Shown: positions 16,839-26,203, numbered from the stretch's first letter. The stretch: 64,000 nt of DNA from CAZLMW01 sp964560875 (GCA_964560875.1 CAZLMW010000003.1:45068-109067); one strand, 5' to 3'. The notes: generated by a model not told the origin, from the sequence alone. Made by a program: numbers and translations.

Positions 16839-17243
16839 CTACCGCTGGTCTGCAACCCGCGCCGCGATGGCGTCGAAGTCGCCGGGTTGTGTCCTACTCG
16901 GCACGCGCCCGCCTCCAGAGGAGCTCCCGAGTCCGCAGCCAATCGGCGTCTTCCTCGCGCTCATTTGGCGATTGCGGCAGCGGCCAGCCCAGGAGCGACG
17001 CGGCGAGGTCGATCAACTCGAGCCGCACGAAGCCACGAGCAAAGCTGCGAGGATCAGGCAGACAAGCGTTTTCAATCGCGATCGCATTCGCCATCCGACG
17101 CGCTGTCCAGCCAGGCCGCACAGCGCTGCGCACGTTGGGTAGGTTGGACAACAAGTTACGCGGGACAGGCCGCCGCATCAACCAACGAATCGGCCATGCG
17201 GTTGAAATCGACGCCGGGGAGTGGCCGCGGCTTAGCCCGGCTT
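16839..17243 (-). pseudogene. Degraded protein-coding remnant next to a MITE
   Basis: On the minus strand, protein-like segments occur in adjacent frames: PGVDFNRMADSLVDAA, then WTARRMANAIAIENACLPDP and FVRLELIDLAASLLGWPL, then PGDFDAIAARVADQR before a stop at 16839. They read as the C-terminal part of one cytoplasmic helical protein with at least two frameshifts. The upstream end coincides with the 138-bp inverted-repeat element at 17244. I cannot name the family. The rest of the 16820-17410 gap holds only that element. Confidence 0.35.
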
Positions 17244-17381
17244 AGGGCCTGTCCCTGAATCGATTTTCTGGACAGGTGGATCGGCGCCGAATCTAACGTG
17301 TGCACGGTAGACTGTTACGGGACCAGCAATAGAACCCAGCGACAAACGGGTCGGATTGTGCGCAATTCAGGGACAGGCCCT
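17244..17381. mobile_element. 138-bp MITE derived from an IS5-type element
   Basis: Perfect 17-bp terminal inverted repeats (AGGGCCTGTCCCTGAAT at 17244-17260; its complement at 17365-17381) bound a non-coding core. The left ~68 bp match 28022-28089, and the right ~70 bp match 28748-28819, with about 1 and 3 differences. It is therefore an internally deleted version of the same element; the transposase ATG has become ACG. A target duplication is not evident. Confidence 0.85.
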
Positions 17382-17410
17382 GGCCCGAACGGACACACTG
17401 CTTGGCCGGT

Positions 17411-18859
17411 CTACTGCTTGGCAGGAATCCGTGACTCGTACTTGAAGCACTCGGGGCCAACGAGGCGCTCGATGAGGCGTCCGTCGTAGCCGTAGATATC
17501 GACGACAGGGAGGCCGGCGACCGCGGGGAGGTATTTCTTCATCTCCGCCACACCCCAATCGGTCGCGTCGACCTTCTTGACGACGACATGCTCGTTGTCA
17601 TGCCCGTACTTTTCGAGGATCGGCGCCAGCTTCTTGCACGGCCCGCACCAGGTCGCCCAGTAGTCGATGACCGTCACCTTGCCGGGGACGATGAGGTCGC
17701 TGATGAGCTTGGTGCCCGGTTTTTCGCCCTGTGCCACGGACGTCCTGGGTGGCGGCGGATCGGCGGCCCACGACCAGCTGAGCGCGCCGAAGATGCCCAT
17801 TCCCGGCACCGGCTGTGTGCCATAGACGTCGTAGTAGAAGGGCATGCGTCCATTGACGCTCACGTTGAGCCCCGCTGGCAAAACGACCTGGAGCGTGGCG
17901 GTCACCGTGCCCGTCGCGGCGCCGCCGTTCGCAAACGGAGCCCAGTCGTCGTCTGCGGTGAATCGCTCTTCGCCGCGCGCTCGGTACTGGTATTCGCCGG
18001 TGATCGAGCCGTTGAGCAGGCCCTTGACGATGACGCCGGTGAAGCCTGCATTGACCCGCATTTCCGGGCCCCAGGCAAAGCCATACCCGTCGTCGTTTTC
18101 GAGCGTACCAAACGGCGTCCTGCTCGCGAACTGAACGATATAGCCCAAGCGGTCGATGATGCGGCCGAAGACGTCGACGTCGGCCAACCCCCACCAGAGT
18201 CCGCGACCGACCGAGACGTAGCGACTGCTGTCGGTCTGACTGCCCCCTGTGGACTTGATGATGAAGTGACCGGTCGGAGCCACTGCGCCAACCGACAGCG
18301 TGATCCGCGGGATATAGCCGCCGCTGATGCCGAGCGGCGTGAGAATGTTCTGGCGAATGCGCATCTCGATATCGCCGAACCCGTCGTCGTTGGTTTCTTG
18401 GAGGATGTTGCCCTCGGAGTCGGTCGGCCCGTCCGAGGCCCAATCATCGACACGGGTGCTGCCTGCGCGAACCATCGGTACCACGATCGCTACGCCGGTC
18501 CCGCTGCTGAAATCGGCCGAGAAGATCGCGTTGATGAGATGCAGGCGCAGCTGCCACTCGTCGGTGCGGACCGCGTCGCGTTTTTGCTGGGGCGTCAGCA
18601 AACTGACTTCACCGGAGTCCGGGTCGCGGCGATAGAAGTCGGTGAACGCGGTGTAGCCGTAGACCAAACCCGCAGAAAGCCGCAGCGACGGAGGCTGTCC
18701 GCCGGCGAAAGCACGCCCGATATCGTTGTCTCCCGACGGGAGAGCGGGGTTGCCTCAGACAGCGCACTGAGCGGTCGCATCAACAGGCACAAACGCCATT
18801 GCAGCGAAAGTGACCGCGGCGGCTACCAGGTGGGCTGCAGGGACTCGTGTGATGTTCAT
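17411..18859 (-). CDS. Outer-membrane barrel-like protein fused to thioredoxin domain; in-frame TGA at codon 35
   Basis: The ATG at 18859 has GGAG 6 nt upstream and starts a signal peptide (HLVAAAVTFAAMAFVPVDATA|Q). The frame reads QCAV, then TGA (18755-18757), then continues open for 447 codons. Residues ~50-350 are beta-rich with aromatic repeats (RITLSVGAVAPTGHFII; GLNVSVNGRMPFYYDVYG), like a transporter/MetA-type barrel. Residues ~375-482 are a thioredoxin domain with WATWCGPC and a cis-Pro segment AGLPVVDIY. The TGA makes a CxxU motif if decoded as selenocysteine, or the gene may be broken by a nonsense mutation. Without readthrough only a start at TTG 18667 or later, lacking export signals, could be used. 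Confidence 0.65.
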
Positions 18860-18983
18860 CGCGGGCTCCATGGCTCCGAGCGGAGCGTGACGGTAACAGT
18901 GTCGCACAAACCCGGCCAGCGCTACTCGGCGCCACCACATTTGCGCCGATGACGGCCCTTTCAAACACCCAAACCCGGGTGGT

Positions 18984-21900
18984 TCACTCCACGAGGTAGT
19001 TCAGCTGGACGCGAGTCACGGACGGGGTGGCTTTGCCGTTGCCGGTGAGCGTGGCGCGGTAGCGGAACGGACCCTTCTTCCAGTTCAGCTTGCCGACCAG
19101 CAGCGTCTTCAAGCCGCCGGAGGACGCGGTGGTGCTGCCGTTCTTCTTGCCGTTGTGGTCGTACCAGATGCTGGCGTCTTGGCTGAACTGTAGCTTCACG
19201 GTCGAGCCCGACGGCAACGTGCCGAGCTGGTAGGCGAAGCTGTAGAATCCGATGACGTTCTTCTGGCCGGCGACCAGGTCCTTGCTGACGGCGTTGCCGC
19301 TGCTGTTGAAGGACACCTGCTGGGTCTTGTTGAAGCCCGGGTTGGTCTTGCCGGCGATCGACGATGCGTAGCGGATCGCGACACGACCGGTGCCGCCGTA
19401 GCCGCCGCGGTTTTCGTTGCGACCAGCGTGCCCGTCCGGGCCACCGTAGGCGATGACGCGGTTGGAGCCGACGTTGCCGGTCTGCGTGCCGATGAGGATG
19501 GAGCCGCCCGCGCCTGAGCCGCCGCCGCCGGTTTCGGAGTGGCCGTATGCGCCGCGGGTTCCGAGCGCCTGGACCGTGCCTGAGACGGTGAGGTTGCGCG
19601 CGAACACAATGACGATTCCGCCGCCAGCGGCCCCCGCGCCGCCCGTGTCTGGGTTGTCGCCGTCCACGCCGCCGGAGCCGCCGCCGGCGCCCATGTAGAT
19701 GCGGGACAAGTTCGCGACACCGTAGGCGCTGCCGCCCTGCGCCGTTTTCCGGCCATAGTACCAGCCGCCCCCGCACTGGTGGAAAGCCGCGTAGCCGTTG
19801 CGGCCGTTGCTGCCGTGCCCGCCGCCTGCGCCCCCGTTTCCAGAGTGACAGTGTTCGGCATCGCCGCCGCCGCCCGCGCCGTGTGATTGCGCCCAGGACC
19901 GCGATGCGCCGTGGCCGATCGACGGGCTTTCACCGCGCCAGCCGCCGCCCCAACTCGTCTTGGTACGTACACCCGGCGCCCCCCGGTAGCCGCGACCGTT
20001 CATGTTGATGGCGCCGCTGCTCTGGATATTCAGGTGCCCGTTGACGCGCACCGCGAAGAGGCCGCCCGTCGAACCGTTCCAGCTATTGGCGTGTGCGCCG
20101 CCTGCGATGTTGAGGTTGCCGTAGTTGGGCACGCGCTGAACCATCACGCGCTGGCCGGACAGGTTGCTGTTGCTCGATGAGCCATAGGTCTTGGTCAGGT
20201 TCTTTTCGCAGACGATGGTCGAGCCGGACGCGGTCTTGACGTCGCAGAACTCCCACTGGCCGACGTTTTTCGTGTTGCTGCCCGGCGCCTGCATGTTGAT
20301 GAGGATGACCTCGTCGCCCGCCTTGATGCTCTGCTGAACCTGGTTGGACGGGGTGCCGTCGTTGCCGTTGCCGCCGATGACGATCGAGTTGCTGCCAAGC
20401 GATTTGACCGGGAAGCCTTCGGCGTCGCCGCGTACGCGGCCCGAAACCGACTGCGTGTTGATGTTGTGCCCGCCGAGGGTGCGGTTGCCGTCTTTGCCGT
20501 CGCCGAAGCCGAGCTTGCTGTCGAGCTTGACCACGCCGCCGCTGATGACGATCGACTTGCTCTTGGCCGTGTCGGTGAGGTTGCCGTTGTTGAAGTCATC
20601 GGTGACGAGGTGGCGGGTGCACGCAAAACCGTTGCCCGAATAGCCCGGCTTGCACGCGCAGGTTCGCGAGCCGGGGTTGTTGGTGCAGATCGCGTCCTTG
20701 TGGCAGCCGCCGTTGTTCTTGGCGCATTCGTTGACATCCTTGCAGATGAAGCCGTCGCCCGTGAAGCCGCCGTTGCACTTGCACGCGAGCTTGCCGGCGG
20801 TGCTCAGGCACTTGCCGTCCTTGGAGCAGCCGGTTTTGCCGATCTGACACAGGCCGGCGCTGCACACATCGCCCTTGGTGCACGGGTTGCCGTCGTCGCA
20901 GGGCTTGGAGTTGAACACCTGCTTGCAACCGGTCTTGGCGTCGCAGGAGTCGTCGGTGCAGGGGTTGCCGTCGTTGCAGGTGAGCTTCTTGCCGGGTGTG
21001 CATTTGCCGCTCGCGCAGACGTCGCCGACGGTGCAGACCGAGCCGTCGTTGCAGGGCGCGGTGTTGTTGACGGTCTTGCAGCCGCTGGCCGGGTTGCAGG
21101 TGTTGGTCGTGCAGACCTTGCCGTCGTTGCAGTTGCGGGCCGCGCCGGGTTTGCATTTGCCGCTGGTGCAGCGGTCCTTGACGGTGCAGGCGTTGCCGTC
21201 GCTGCAGAAGAAGCTGTTGTTGGTGTGCTGGCAGCCCTTCTTGGCGTCGCACTTGTCGTTGGTGCACGGGTTGCCGTCGTTGCAGTTGAGCTTGGTGCCG
21301 GCCTTGCAGTTGCCGCTCGCGCACGTGTCGCTGGTTGTGCAGACGGACCCGTCGCTGCATGGCGCGGTGTTGTTGACCTTCTTGCAGCCGGTCGCGGGCA
21401 GGCAGGTGTCGGTCGTGCAGACGTTGCCGTCCTCGCACTTGCGGGCCGCGCCGGGAACGCACTTACCGGACTTGCAGACGTCCTTGAGGGTGCACGCGTT
21501 GCCGTCGGTGCAGACCGCGGTGTTCGCCACGTTCTTGCAGCCGCCCTTGGCGTCGCAGCTATCGGTTGTGCAGACGTTGCCGTCGTTGCAGTTGACCTTC
21601 TTGCCCGGCACGCATTTGCCCTTGGCGCAGGTGTCGCCAACGGTGCAGACCGAGTTGTCGGTGCATGGCGCCGCGTTGTTGACGGTCACGCAGCCGCTGG
21701 CCGGGTTGCAGAAGTGCGACGTGCAGACCTTGTTGTCCGCGCAGTTGGGGGCCTTGCCGGGCACGCATTTGCCCTTGCTGCAGGTGTCCTTGAGCGTGCA
21801 CTTGTTGCCGTCGGAGCAAGGCGCCGTGTTGTGCACGTTCTTGCAGCCGCTCTTGGCGTTACAAGTGTCGGCGGTGCAGACGTTGCCGTCGTTGCAGCTC

Positions 21901-24476
21901 TGTTTGGCGCCGGCCTTGCAGGTTCCGCCCGAGCATCGATCCGCGACGGTGCAGACCGATCCGTCGGTGCAGGGCGCGATGTTGTTGGTCTTCTTGCAGC
22001 CGGCCTGGGCGTCGCAGGTCTCGGTCGTGCAGACGTTGGCGTCGTCGCACTTGCTTGGCGCGAGCGGCGTGCAGACTCCCTTTTGGCAACGGTCGCCGGT
22101 CGTGCACTTGTTGTTGTCCGAGCATGTGGACGTGTTGTGCGTGAAAACACAGCCCTTTTGCGGGTGACAGCCGTCGTCGGTGCAGACGTTTCCGTCGTCG
22201 CAGAGCAGCTTGCCGCCCGCCAGGCACTTGCCGCCCTTGCAGCGGTCCGAGGTCGAGCAAACGGTCCCGTCGTCGCACGGCAGGGTGTTGTTGGCGGTCT
22301 TGCAGCCGGCGGTGGGTGAGCACGTGTCGGTCGTGCACGGGTTGTTGTCGTTGCAGAGGATCTGTTTGCCGGGTTTGCAGGAGCCGTCGGTGCAGATGTC
22401 GCCGCCGGTGCACGCGTTGTTGTCGGTACAGGTCACCTTGTTGTTGACGTGTTTGCAGCCGCCGCCGTCTTTGGCCGCCTTGGGGTCGCAGCTGTCGGTG
22501 GTGCAGAGGTTTTCGTCGTTGCAGTCGACCTTCTTGGTGCCGAGGCACAGGCCGTTGCTGCAGGTGTCGCCGGATGTGCAGGCGCTCTTGTCGTCGCACG
22601 GCAGCGTGTTCTTCTTGGTCACGCAACCAGCTTTGGTGTCGCAGTGTTCGGTGGTGCAGACGTTGCCGTCGTTGCAGACGGTCGCGGGTCCGGGCAGGCA
22701 GAGGGCGTCTTTGCAGCGGTCGCCGACAGTGCACACGTTGTTGTCGGTGCACTTGATGGTGTTGGCCGTGTGTTTGCAGCCGGGTTTGCCGCCGCCGGAC
22801 TTGGAAGCGGGCACGCAGGCGTCGTCGGTGCACGGGTTTTCGTCGTCGCAGTTGAGCGAACCAACGCCCTTGCAGGCGCCGGCCGCGCATCGGTCGCCGG
22901 TCGAGCAGGGGTCGCCGTCGTCGCAGGGCAGCTTGTTGGCCTTGGTGCGGCAGGCCAGCTTGGCGTCGCAGAAGTCGTCGGTGCAGAGGTTGCCGTCGTC
23001 GCACACCGTAGCCTGGCCGGGCAGGCAGGTTCCGCCCTTGCAGTTGTCGTCGGTGGTGCACGCGTTGCCGTCGTTGCAGGGCAAGGTGTTGTTGACGTTG
23101 CTGCAGCCGCTGGCAGGTTTGCAGGCGTCATCGGTGCATGGGTTGCCGTCGTCGCAGTTGACCTTCTTGCCGACGCACTTGCCGCCCGCGCAGGTGTCCG
23201 AGCCGCTGCACAGGCTGCCGTCGTCGCAAGGAGCGGTGTTGTCCGCGGTCACGCAGCCCTTCTTTGGGTCGCACGAGTCGTCGGTGCAGAGGTTGCCGTC
23301 GTTGCAGACCGTGGCGGCGCCGGGCAGACACAGGCCGTCTTTGCACGCGTCCTGCTTGCTGCACACGTCGCCATCGTCGCAGGCGGCCGTGTTGTTCGCG
23401 GCCATGCAGCCCTTTTTCGGGTCGCAGGAGTCGTCGGTGCAGACCTTGCCGTCATCGCACACAACCGCGGTGCCTCCACAAGCGGCCTTGGAGCACTTGT
23501 CGTCCTTGGTGCACTTGTTGCCGTCGTCGCACGCGGCGTCTGCGGCCTTGTGGTCGCACTTGCCGGCCACGCAGTTGTCGAACGTGCAGGGGTTGTTGTC
23601 GTCGCAGATGCCGGTCGCGGGCGTGTCGGTCGCGCCGTCGCAGTCGTCGTCGAGCGCGTTGCAGGTCTCACTCGCGGCGGCTGGGGCGTCGCACGGCGTC
23701 AGGCCCGTGTCGCTGCAGGACCGCTGACCTTTGCAGGTGCCGATGCCGTTGCTGGTCTCGCAGACGGTGCTGAGCTTGGCGTCGACCGCGCGCTTGGAGC
23801 AGCCGCAGATGCCCTTTTTTCGCACGCAGACCTTGGCTTTGTTGCCGCCGACGCCGCTGTGTTCTTTGCAGGCGTAGTCGCCGGGACAATCGGCGTCCTT
23901 TTCGCAGCTGGTGGCGCAGAACAGGCCCGCGGAGACGCCGCCGTCATCGTAGGACACGCACATCGAGTCGCCCTTGGAGACCGCGGTGTTGCAGTCCGCG
24001 TCGGCCTTGCACGGGTCGCACAAGCGCACGTGCTGGGGCACGCAGAGGTTGGTGACGTCGCCGCCGGTGCCCTTGTTGGGTGTGCACGCAAAGCCCTTGG
24101 GGCAGTCGTCGATGCACGTCTTGCTGCACACCTTGCCGTCGGCCGCCTCGAGGCAGAACGCCGAGTCGCAGTCGTCGTTTTTCTTGCAGGGGCAGCCGAA
24201 TTCGCCCGACAGGCACTCGCCTTTGCCGGTGTCGGGGCCGCCGGTGTCGTCGCTACCGGTGTCGTCAGCGCCGGTGTCCCCGGCGCCTGGGTTGTCGCGG
24301 CCGGTGTCTTCGGAACCGGTGTCATCCACCACTGTCCCATCGCCCAGGGTAGAGCTGTCGCCGAGGCTGGCATCGACGGTCGACGTCAGGTCGTCGCCGA
24401 CGTCATCGCCGCAAGCGGGCAGGACGAAAACGGCCGCAAGACAAGCGGCGGGCACAAGGGTACGGAGCAAGCGCAT
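18984..24476 (-). CDS. Giant Cys-repeat lipoprotein with EGF-like and Gly-rich C-terminal domains
   Basis: An 1830-residue surface lipoprotein: lipobox signal (LAAVFVLPACGDD), then a D/T/G linker (DDTGSDDTGGPDTG), and a Cys-rich module (CPCKKNDDCDSAFC; CPKGFACTPNKG) about residues 85-250. About 17 tandem ~49-residue units follow (about 300-1190), each of the form CDDGNxCTxxDxCxxGxC...CxDGNxCTxDxCDxKxGC, with up to ten cysteines. An EGF-like domain (DVNECAKNNGGCHKDAIC; CACKPGYSGNGFAC) and a ~500-residue Gly-rich beta domain (GGGGSGAGGSILIG; GAGAAGGGIVIVFA) like that of ALK/LTK complete it. All exposed cysteines imply extracellular disulfides. An adhesive or scaffold role is inferred. High DNA similarity between units invites recombination. 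Confidence 0.9.
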   Translation of the reverse strand: MRLLRTLVPAACLAAVFVLPACGDDVGDDLTSTVDASLGDSSTLGDGTVVDDTGSEDTGRDNPGAGDTGADDTGSDDTGGPDTGKGECLSGEFGCPCKKNDDCDSAFCLEAADGKVCSKTCIDDCPKGFACTPNKGTGGDVTNLCVPQHVRLCDPCKADADCNTAVSKGDSMCVSYDDGGVSAGLFCATSCEKDADCPGDYACKEHSGVGGNKAKVCVRKKGICGCSKRAVDAKLSTVCETSNGIGTCKGQRSCSDTGLTPCDAPAAASETCNALDDDCDGATDTPATGICDDNNPCTFDNCVAGKCDHKAADAACDDGNKCTKDDKCSKAACGGTAVVCDDGKVCTDDSCDPKKGCMAANNTAACDDGDVCSKQDACKDGLCLPGAATVCNDGNLCTDDSCDPKKGCVTADNTAPCDDGSLCSGSDTCAGGKCVGKKVNCDDGNPCTDDACKPASGCSNVNNTLPCNDGNACTTDDNCKGGTCLPGQATVCDDGNLCTDDFCDAKLACRTKANKLPCDDGDPCSTGDRCAAGACKGVGSLNCDDENPCTDDACVPASKSGGGKPGCKHTANTIKCTDNNVCTVGDRCKDALCLPGPATVCNDGNVCTTEHCDTKAGCVTKKNTLPCDDKSACTSGDTCSNGLCLGTKKVDCNDENLCTTDSCDPKAAKDGGGCKHVNNKVTCTDNNACTGGDICTDGSCKPGKQILCNDNNPCTTDTCSPTAGCKTANNTLPCDDGTVCSTSDRCKGGKCLAGGKLLCDDGNVCTDDGCHPQKGCVFTHNTSTCSDNNKCTTGDRCQKGVCTPLAPSKCDDANVCTTETCDAQAGCKKTNNIAPCTDGSVCTVADRCSGGTCKAGAKQSCNDGNVCTADTCNAKSGCKNVHNTAPCSDGNKCTLKDTCSKGKCVPGKAPNCADNKVCTSHFCNPASGCVTVNNAAPCTDNSVCTVGDTCAKGKCVPGKKVNCNDGNVCTTDSCDAKGGCKNVANTAVCTDGNACTLKDVCKSGKCVPGAARKCEDGNVCTTDTCLPATGCKKVNNTAPCSDGSVCTTSDTCASGNCKAGTKLNCNDGNPCTNDKCDAKKGCQHTNNSFFCSDGNACTVKDRCTSGKCKPGAARNCNDGKVCTTNTCNPASGCKTVNNTAPCNDGSVCTVGDVCASGKCTPGKKLTCNDGNPCTDDSCDAKTGCKQVFNSKPCDDGNPCTKGDVCSAGLCQIGKTGCSKDGKCLSTAGKLACKCNGGFTGDGFICKDVNECAKNNGGCHKDAICTNNPGSRTCACKPGYSGNGFACTRHLVTDDFNNGNLTDTAKSKSIVISGGVVKLDSKLGFGDGKDGNRTLGGHNINTQSVSGRVRGDAEGFPVKSLGSNSIVIGGNGNDGTPSNQVQQSIKAGDEVILINMQAPGSNTKNVGQWEFCDVKTASGSTIVCEKNLTKTYGSSSNSNLSGQRVMVQRVPNYGNLNIAGGAHANSWNGSTGGLFAVRVNGHLNIQSSGAINMNGRGYRGAPGVRTKTSWGGGWRGESPSIGHGASRSWAQSHGAGGGGDAEHCHSGNGGAGGGHGSNGRNGYAAFHQCGGGWYYGRKTAQGGSAYGVANLSRIYMGAGGGSGGVDGDNPDTGGAGAAGGGIVIVFARNLTVSGTVQALGTRGAYGHSETGGGGSGAGGSILIGTQTGNVGSNRVIAYGGPDGHAGRNENRGGYGGTGRVAIRYASSIAGKTNPGFNKTQQVSFNSSGNAVSKDLVAGQKNVIGFYSFAYQLGTLPSGSTVKLQFSQDASIWYDHNGKKNGSTTASSGGLKTLLVGKLNWKKGPFRYRATLTGNGKATPSVTRVQLNYLVE

Positions 24477-24586
24477 GGGAATTCCGGTCGCGGCGCGGGT
24501 CGGTGGAAGCCGCGATTTGGCGTGAGGAGGCCCAGCGATTGTAAAGATATCTGTGCGCCGCGCCAGTTCGACGATTCAGCACCGGG

Positions 24587-25813
24587 CTAACGTCGGCTCC
24601 AGCGGACGATATGTGCGTGCAGGGCCTCCACACCATCGGTCAGCGCGCCGGGGCCGGGTTGGAGGATGTCGACGGACGCGATCTCGTGCAGCTCGCCGTC
24701 GACGACTGCGCGTACGGACTCGAGGCCAGGCCGGGTGGCGAACGCATCCACATCGAAGGGTTTGCCGCACCACGACGCGAAGACGATGTCGGGGTTGGCA
24801 GCGGCGATCGCCTCGGCGTCGACAAAGCGCTCTTTGGCCATCGCACCGCGCGACTTTTCGGCGAACACATCGACGCCACCGGCAAGCTCGATCAGCTCGG
24901 ACACCCAGCGGATTCCGCAGATGGTCGGTTCGTCCCACTCTTCGAAGTACACGCGCGGCTTCCTGGGCAGCTTGGCGGCCGCGGCGGCGATCGCGTCGAG
25001 ACGAGCCCGGTAGCCATCCACGAGGGCCTGCGCGTGGGCAGCGCGACCGACCAGGCGGCCGATGGTCAGGATGACGTCTTGTATCTCGGCGAGCGAGCGC
25101 TGGTTGAAGATGAGCACCTGCAGCCCCGCCTTGATGAGCTTGGCGGCGAGCTCGGCCTGGATGTCCGAAAAGCCGATAACCAGGTCGGGTTTCAGCGCGC
25201 AGATTTTGTCGACATGGCCGTTGATGAACGCGCTGACGATGGGCTTGTCGGCTCGGGCAGCCGGGGGCCGCTCGGTGTAGGCGCTGATACCGACGATGCG
25301 GCGCTGTTCGCCGAGCGCGTAGAGGATCTCGGTCGGCTCTTCGGTCAAGCAGACGATCCGCTTGGGGCCGATCATGGGCACGTTCGCAGCATCGCCGTCG
25401 GCCCGGGCAAAGAGCCGGTCCGGGTCGCCAAACGCCTTGAACTCGAGCGCGTTGCCGCTGGGATCCCGCACGAAGAAGGTCGCTTGCTCGCCGGGTTTGC
25501 CCTCAAAACGCACCCGTGGGCCGAGCAGAAAGTCGACACCATGAGCCCTTACGCGCTCGACAAGACGGCGCCACGCCTGCATCGGCAGGATCACCCCGAA
25601 ATGAGGGACCGGAACAGCGTCTCCGTCGACGGCATTGGCCGCCCGATCGCCTGTTTCATCGCCGAGATGCACGCTGACCTGGTGGCCATGCATGTCGAAA
25701 TCGATCCAGCGCGGCGCCTCGCGGCCCAGGTCACAGCCGAGCACGTCGACGTAGAAGGCGCGGGTCGCTTCGAGATCCGACACCGCGATGGCGAGGTGGA
25801 AGGGCGCGGACAT
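24587..25813 (-). CDS. VOC-domain / cobalamin-type substrate-binding fusion protein
   Basis: One uninterrupted frame joins two domains. Residues 1-~135 are a VOC (glyoxalase/dioxygenase fold) domain: FHLAIAVSDLEATRAFYVDV at the start and FFVRDPSGNALEFKAF at the end. From ~150 a helical-backbone metal-receptor (BtuF/PF01497) domain follows: RIVCLTEEPTEILYALG, RIVGISAYTERP, LKPDLVIGFSDIQAE and NPDIVFASWCGKPFD. There is no signal peptide, so the binding domain is cytoplasmic, as in the cytosolic cobalamin-binding-protein group. Ligand identity is inferred. An internal ATG (about 25375) lacks an obvious ribosome site, favouring a true fusion. DUF423 lies 15 nt upstream on the same strand. Confidence 0.75.
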   Translation of the reverse strand: MSAPFHLAIAVSDLEATRAFYVDVLGCDLGREAPRWIDFDMHGHQVSVHLGDETGDRAANAVDGDAVPVPHFGVILPMQAWRRLVERVRAHGVDFLLGPRVRFEGKPGEQATFFVRDPSGNALEFKAFGDPDRLFARADGDAANVPMIGPKRIVCLTEEPTEILYALGEQRRIVGISAYTERPPAARADKPIVSAFINGHVDKICALKPDLVIGFSDIQAELAAKLIKAGLQVLIFNQRSLAEIQDVILTIGRLVGRAAHAQALVDGYRARLDAIAAAAAKLPRKPRVYFEEWDEPTICGIRWVSELIELAGGVDVFAEKSRGAMAKERFVDAEAIAAANPDIVFASWCGKPFDVDAFATRPGLESVRAVVDGELHEIASVDILQPGPGALTDGVEALHAHIVRWSRR

Positions 25814-25828
25814 GACCGTTGTCCAAAG

Positions 25829-26203
25829 CTACGAAGATGAAGCGATCGCCAGGCAGGCCCACCCGGCGATGAGGAGCAGGCCGCCGATCGGGGTGATCGC
25901 GCCCAGCCACTTGGTGCCGGTGATGCATAGCACATACAGGGTGCCCGAGAAGATGACGATGCCGCCGCTAAACGCCCACCCGGCGCGACGCAGCCAGACC
26001 AGCGCCTGGGGCTCGTGCAGCGACCAGACGCCGACAACGAGCAGCACAACCGCGTGAACGAGGTGGTAGAGCACGGCCGTTTCGTAGGTTCCGGTTCGCC
26101 CGGAAGCTTCGAGGGTCTGCTTGAGCGCGTGGGCCCCAAACGCGCCGAGTCCGACACCGAGCCCGCCAAAGATCGCGCCGAGAAAGAGGAAGGATTGATG
26201 CAT
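25829..26203 (-). CDS. DUF423 family membrane protein
   Basis: A 124-residue inner-membrane protein with four predicted helices. It shows the DUF423 pattern: FLGAIFGGLGVGLGAFGAHA at the N-terminus, YETAVLYHLVHAVVLL, AGWAFSGGIVIFSGTLYVL and LGAITPIGGLLLIAGW. Function of the family is unknown. The ATG at 26203 gives the family's normal length; longer in-frame starts would overlap the divergent GNAT gene. It precedes the VOC fusion by 15 nt. Confidence 0.9.
   Translation of the reverse strand: MHQSFLFLGAIFGGLGVGLGAFGAHALKQTLEASGRTGTYETAVLYHLVHAVVLLVVGVWSLHEPQALVWLRRAGWAFSGGIVIFSGTLYVLCITGTKWLGAITPIGGLLLIAGWACLAIASSS

Noticed and set aside
20880..23620. Regularly spaced repeats that resemble a CRISPR array
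   Set aside because: The period is ~147 bp, the repeats lie in one long frame and encode the Cys units; no short palindromic repeat or cas gene is present.
18984..24590. Long open frames antisense to the Cys-repeat gene
   Set aside because: They are GC-rich shadows of repeated codons, with Val/Ala/Gly-only or Ser/Gln/Leu-only composition and no domain character.
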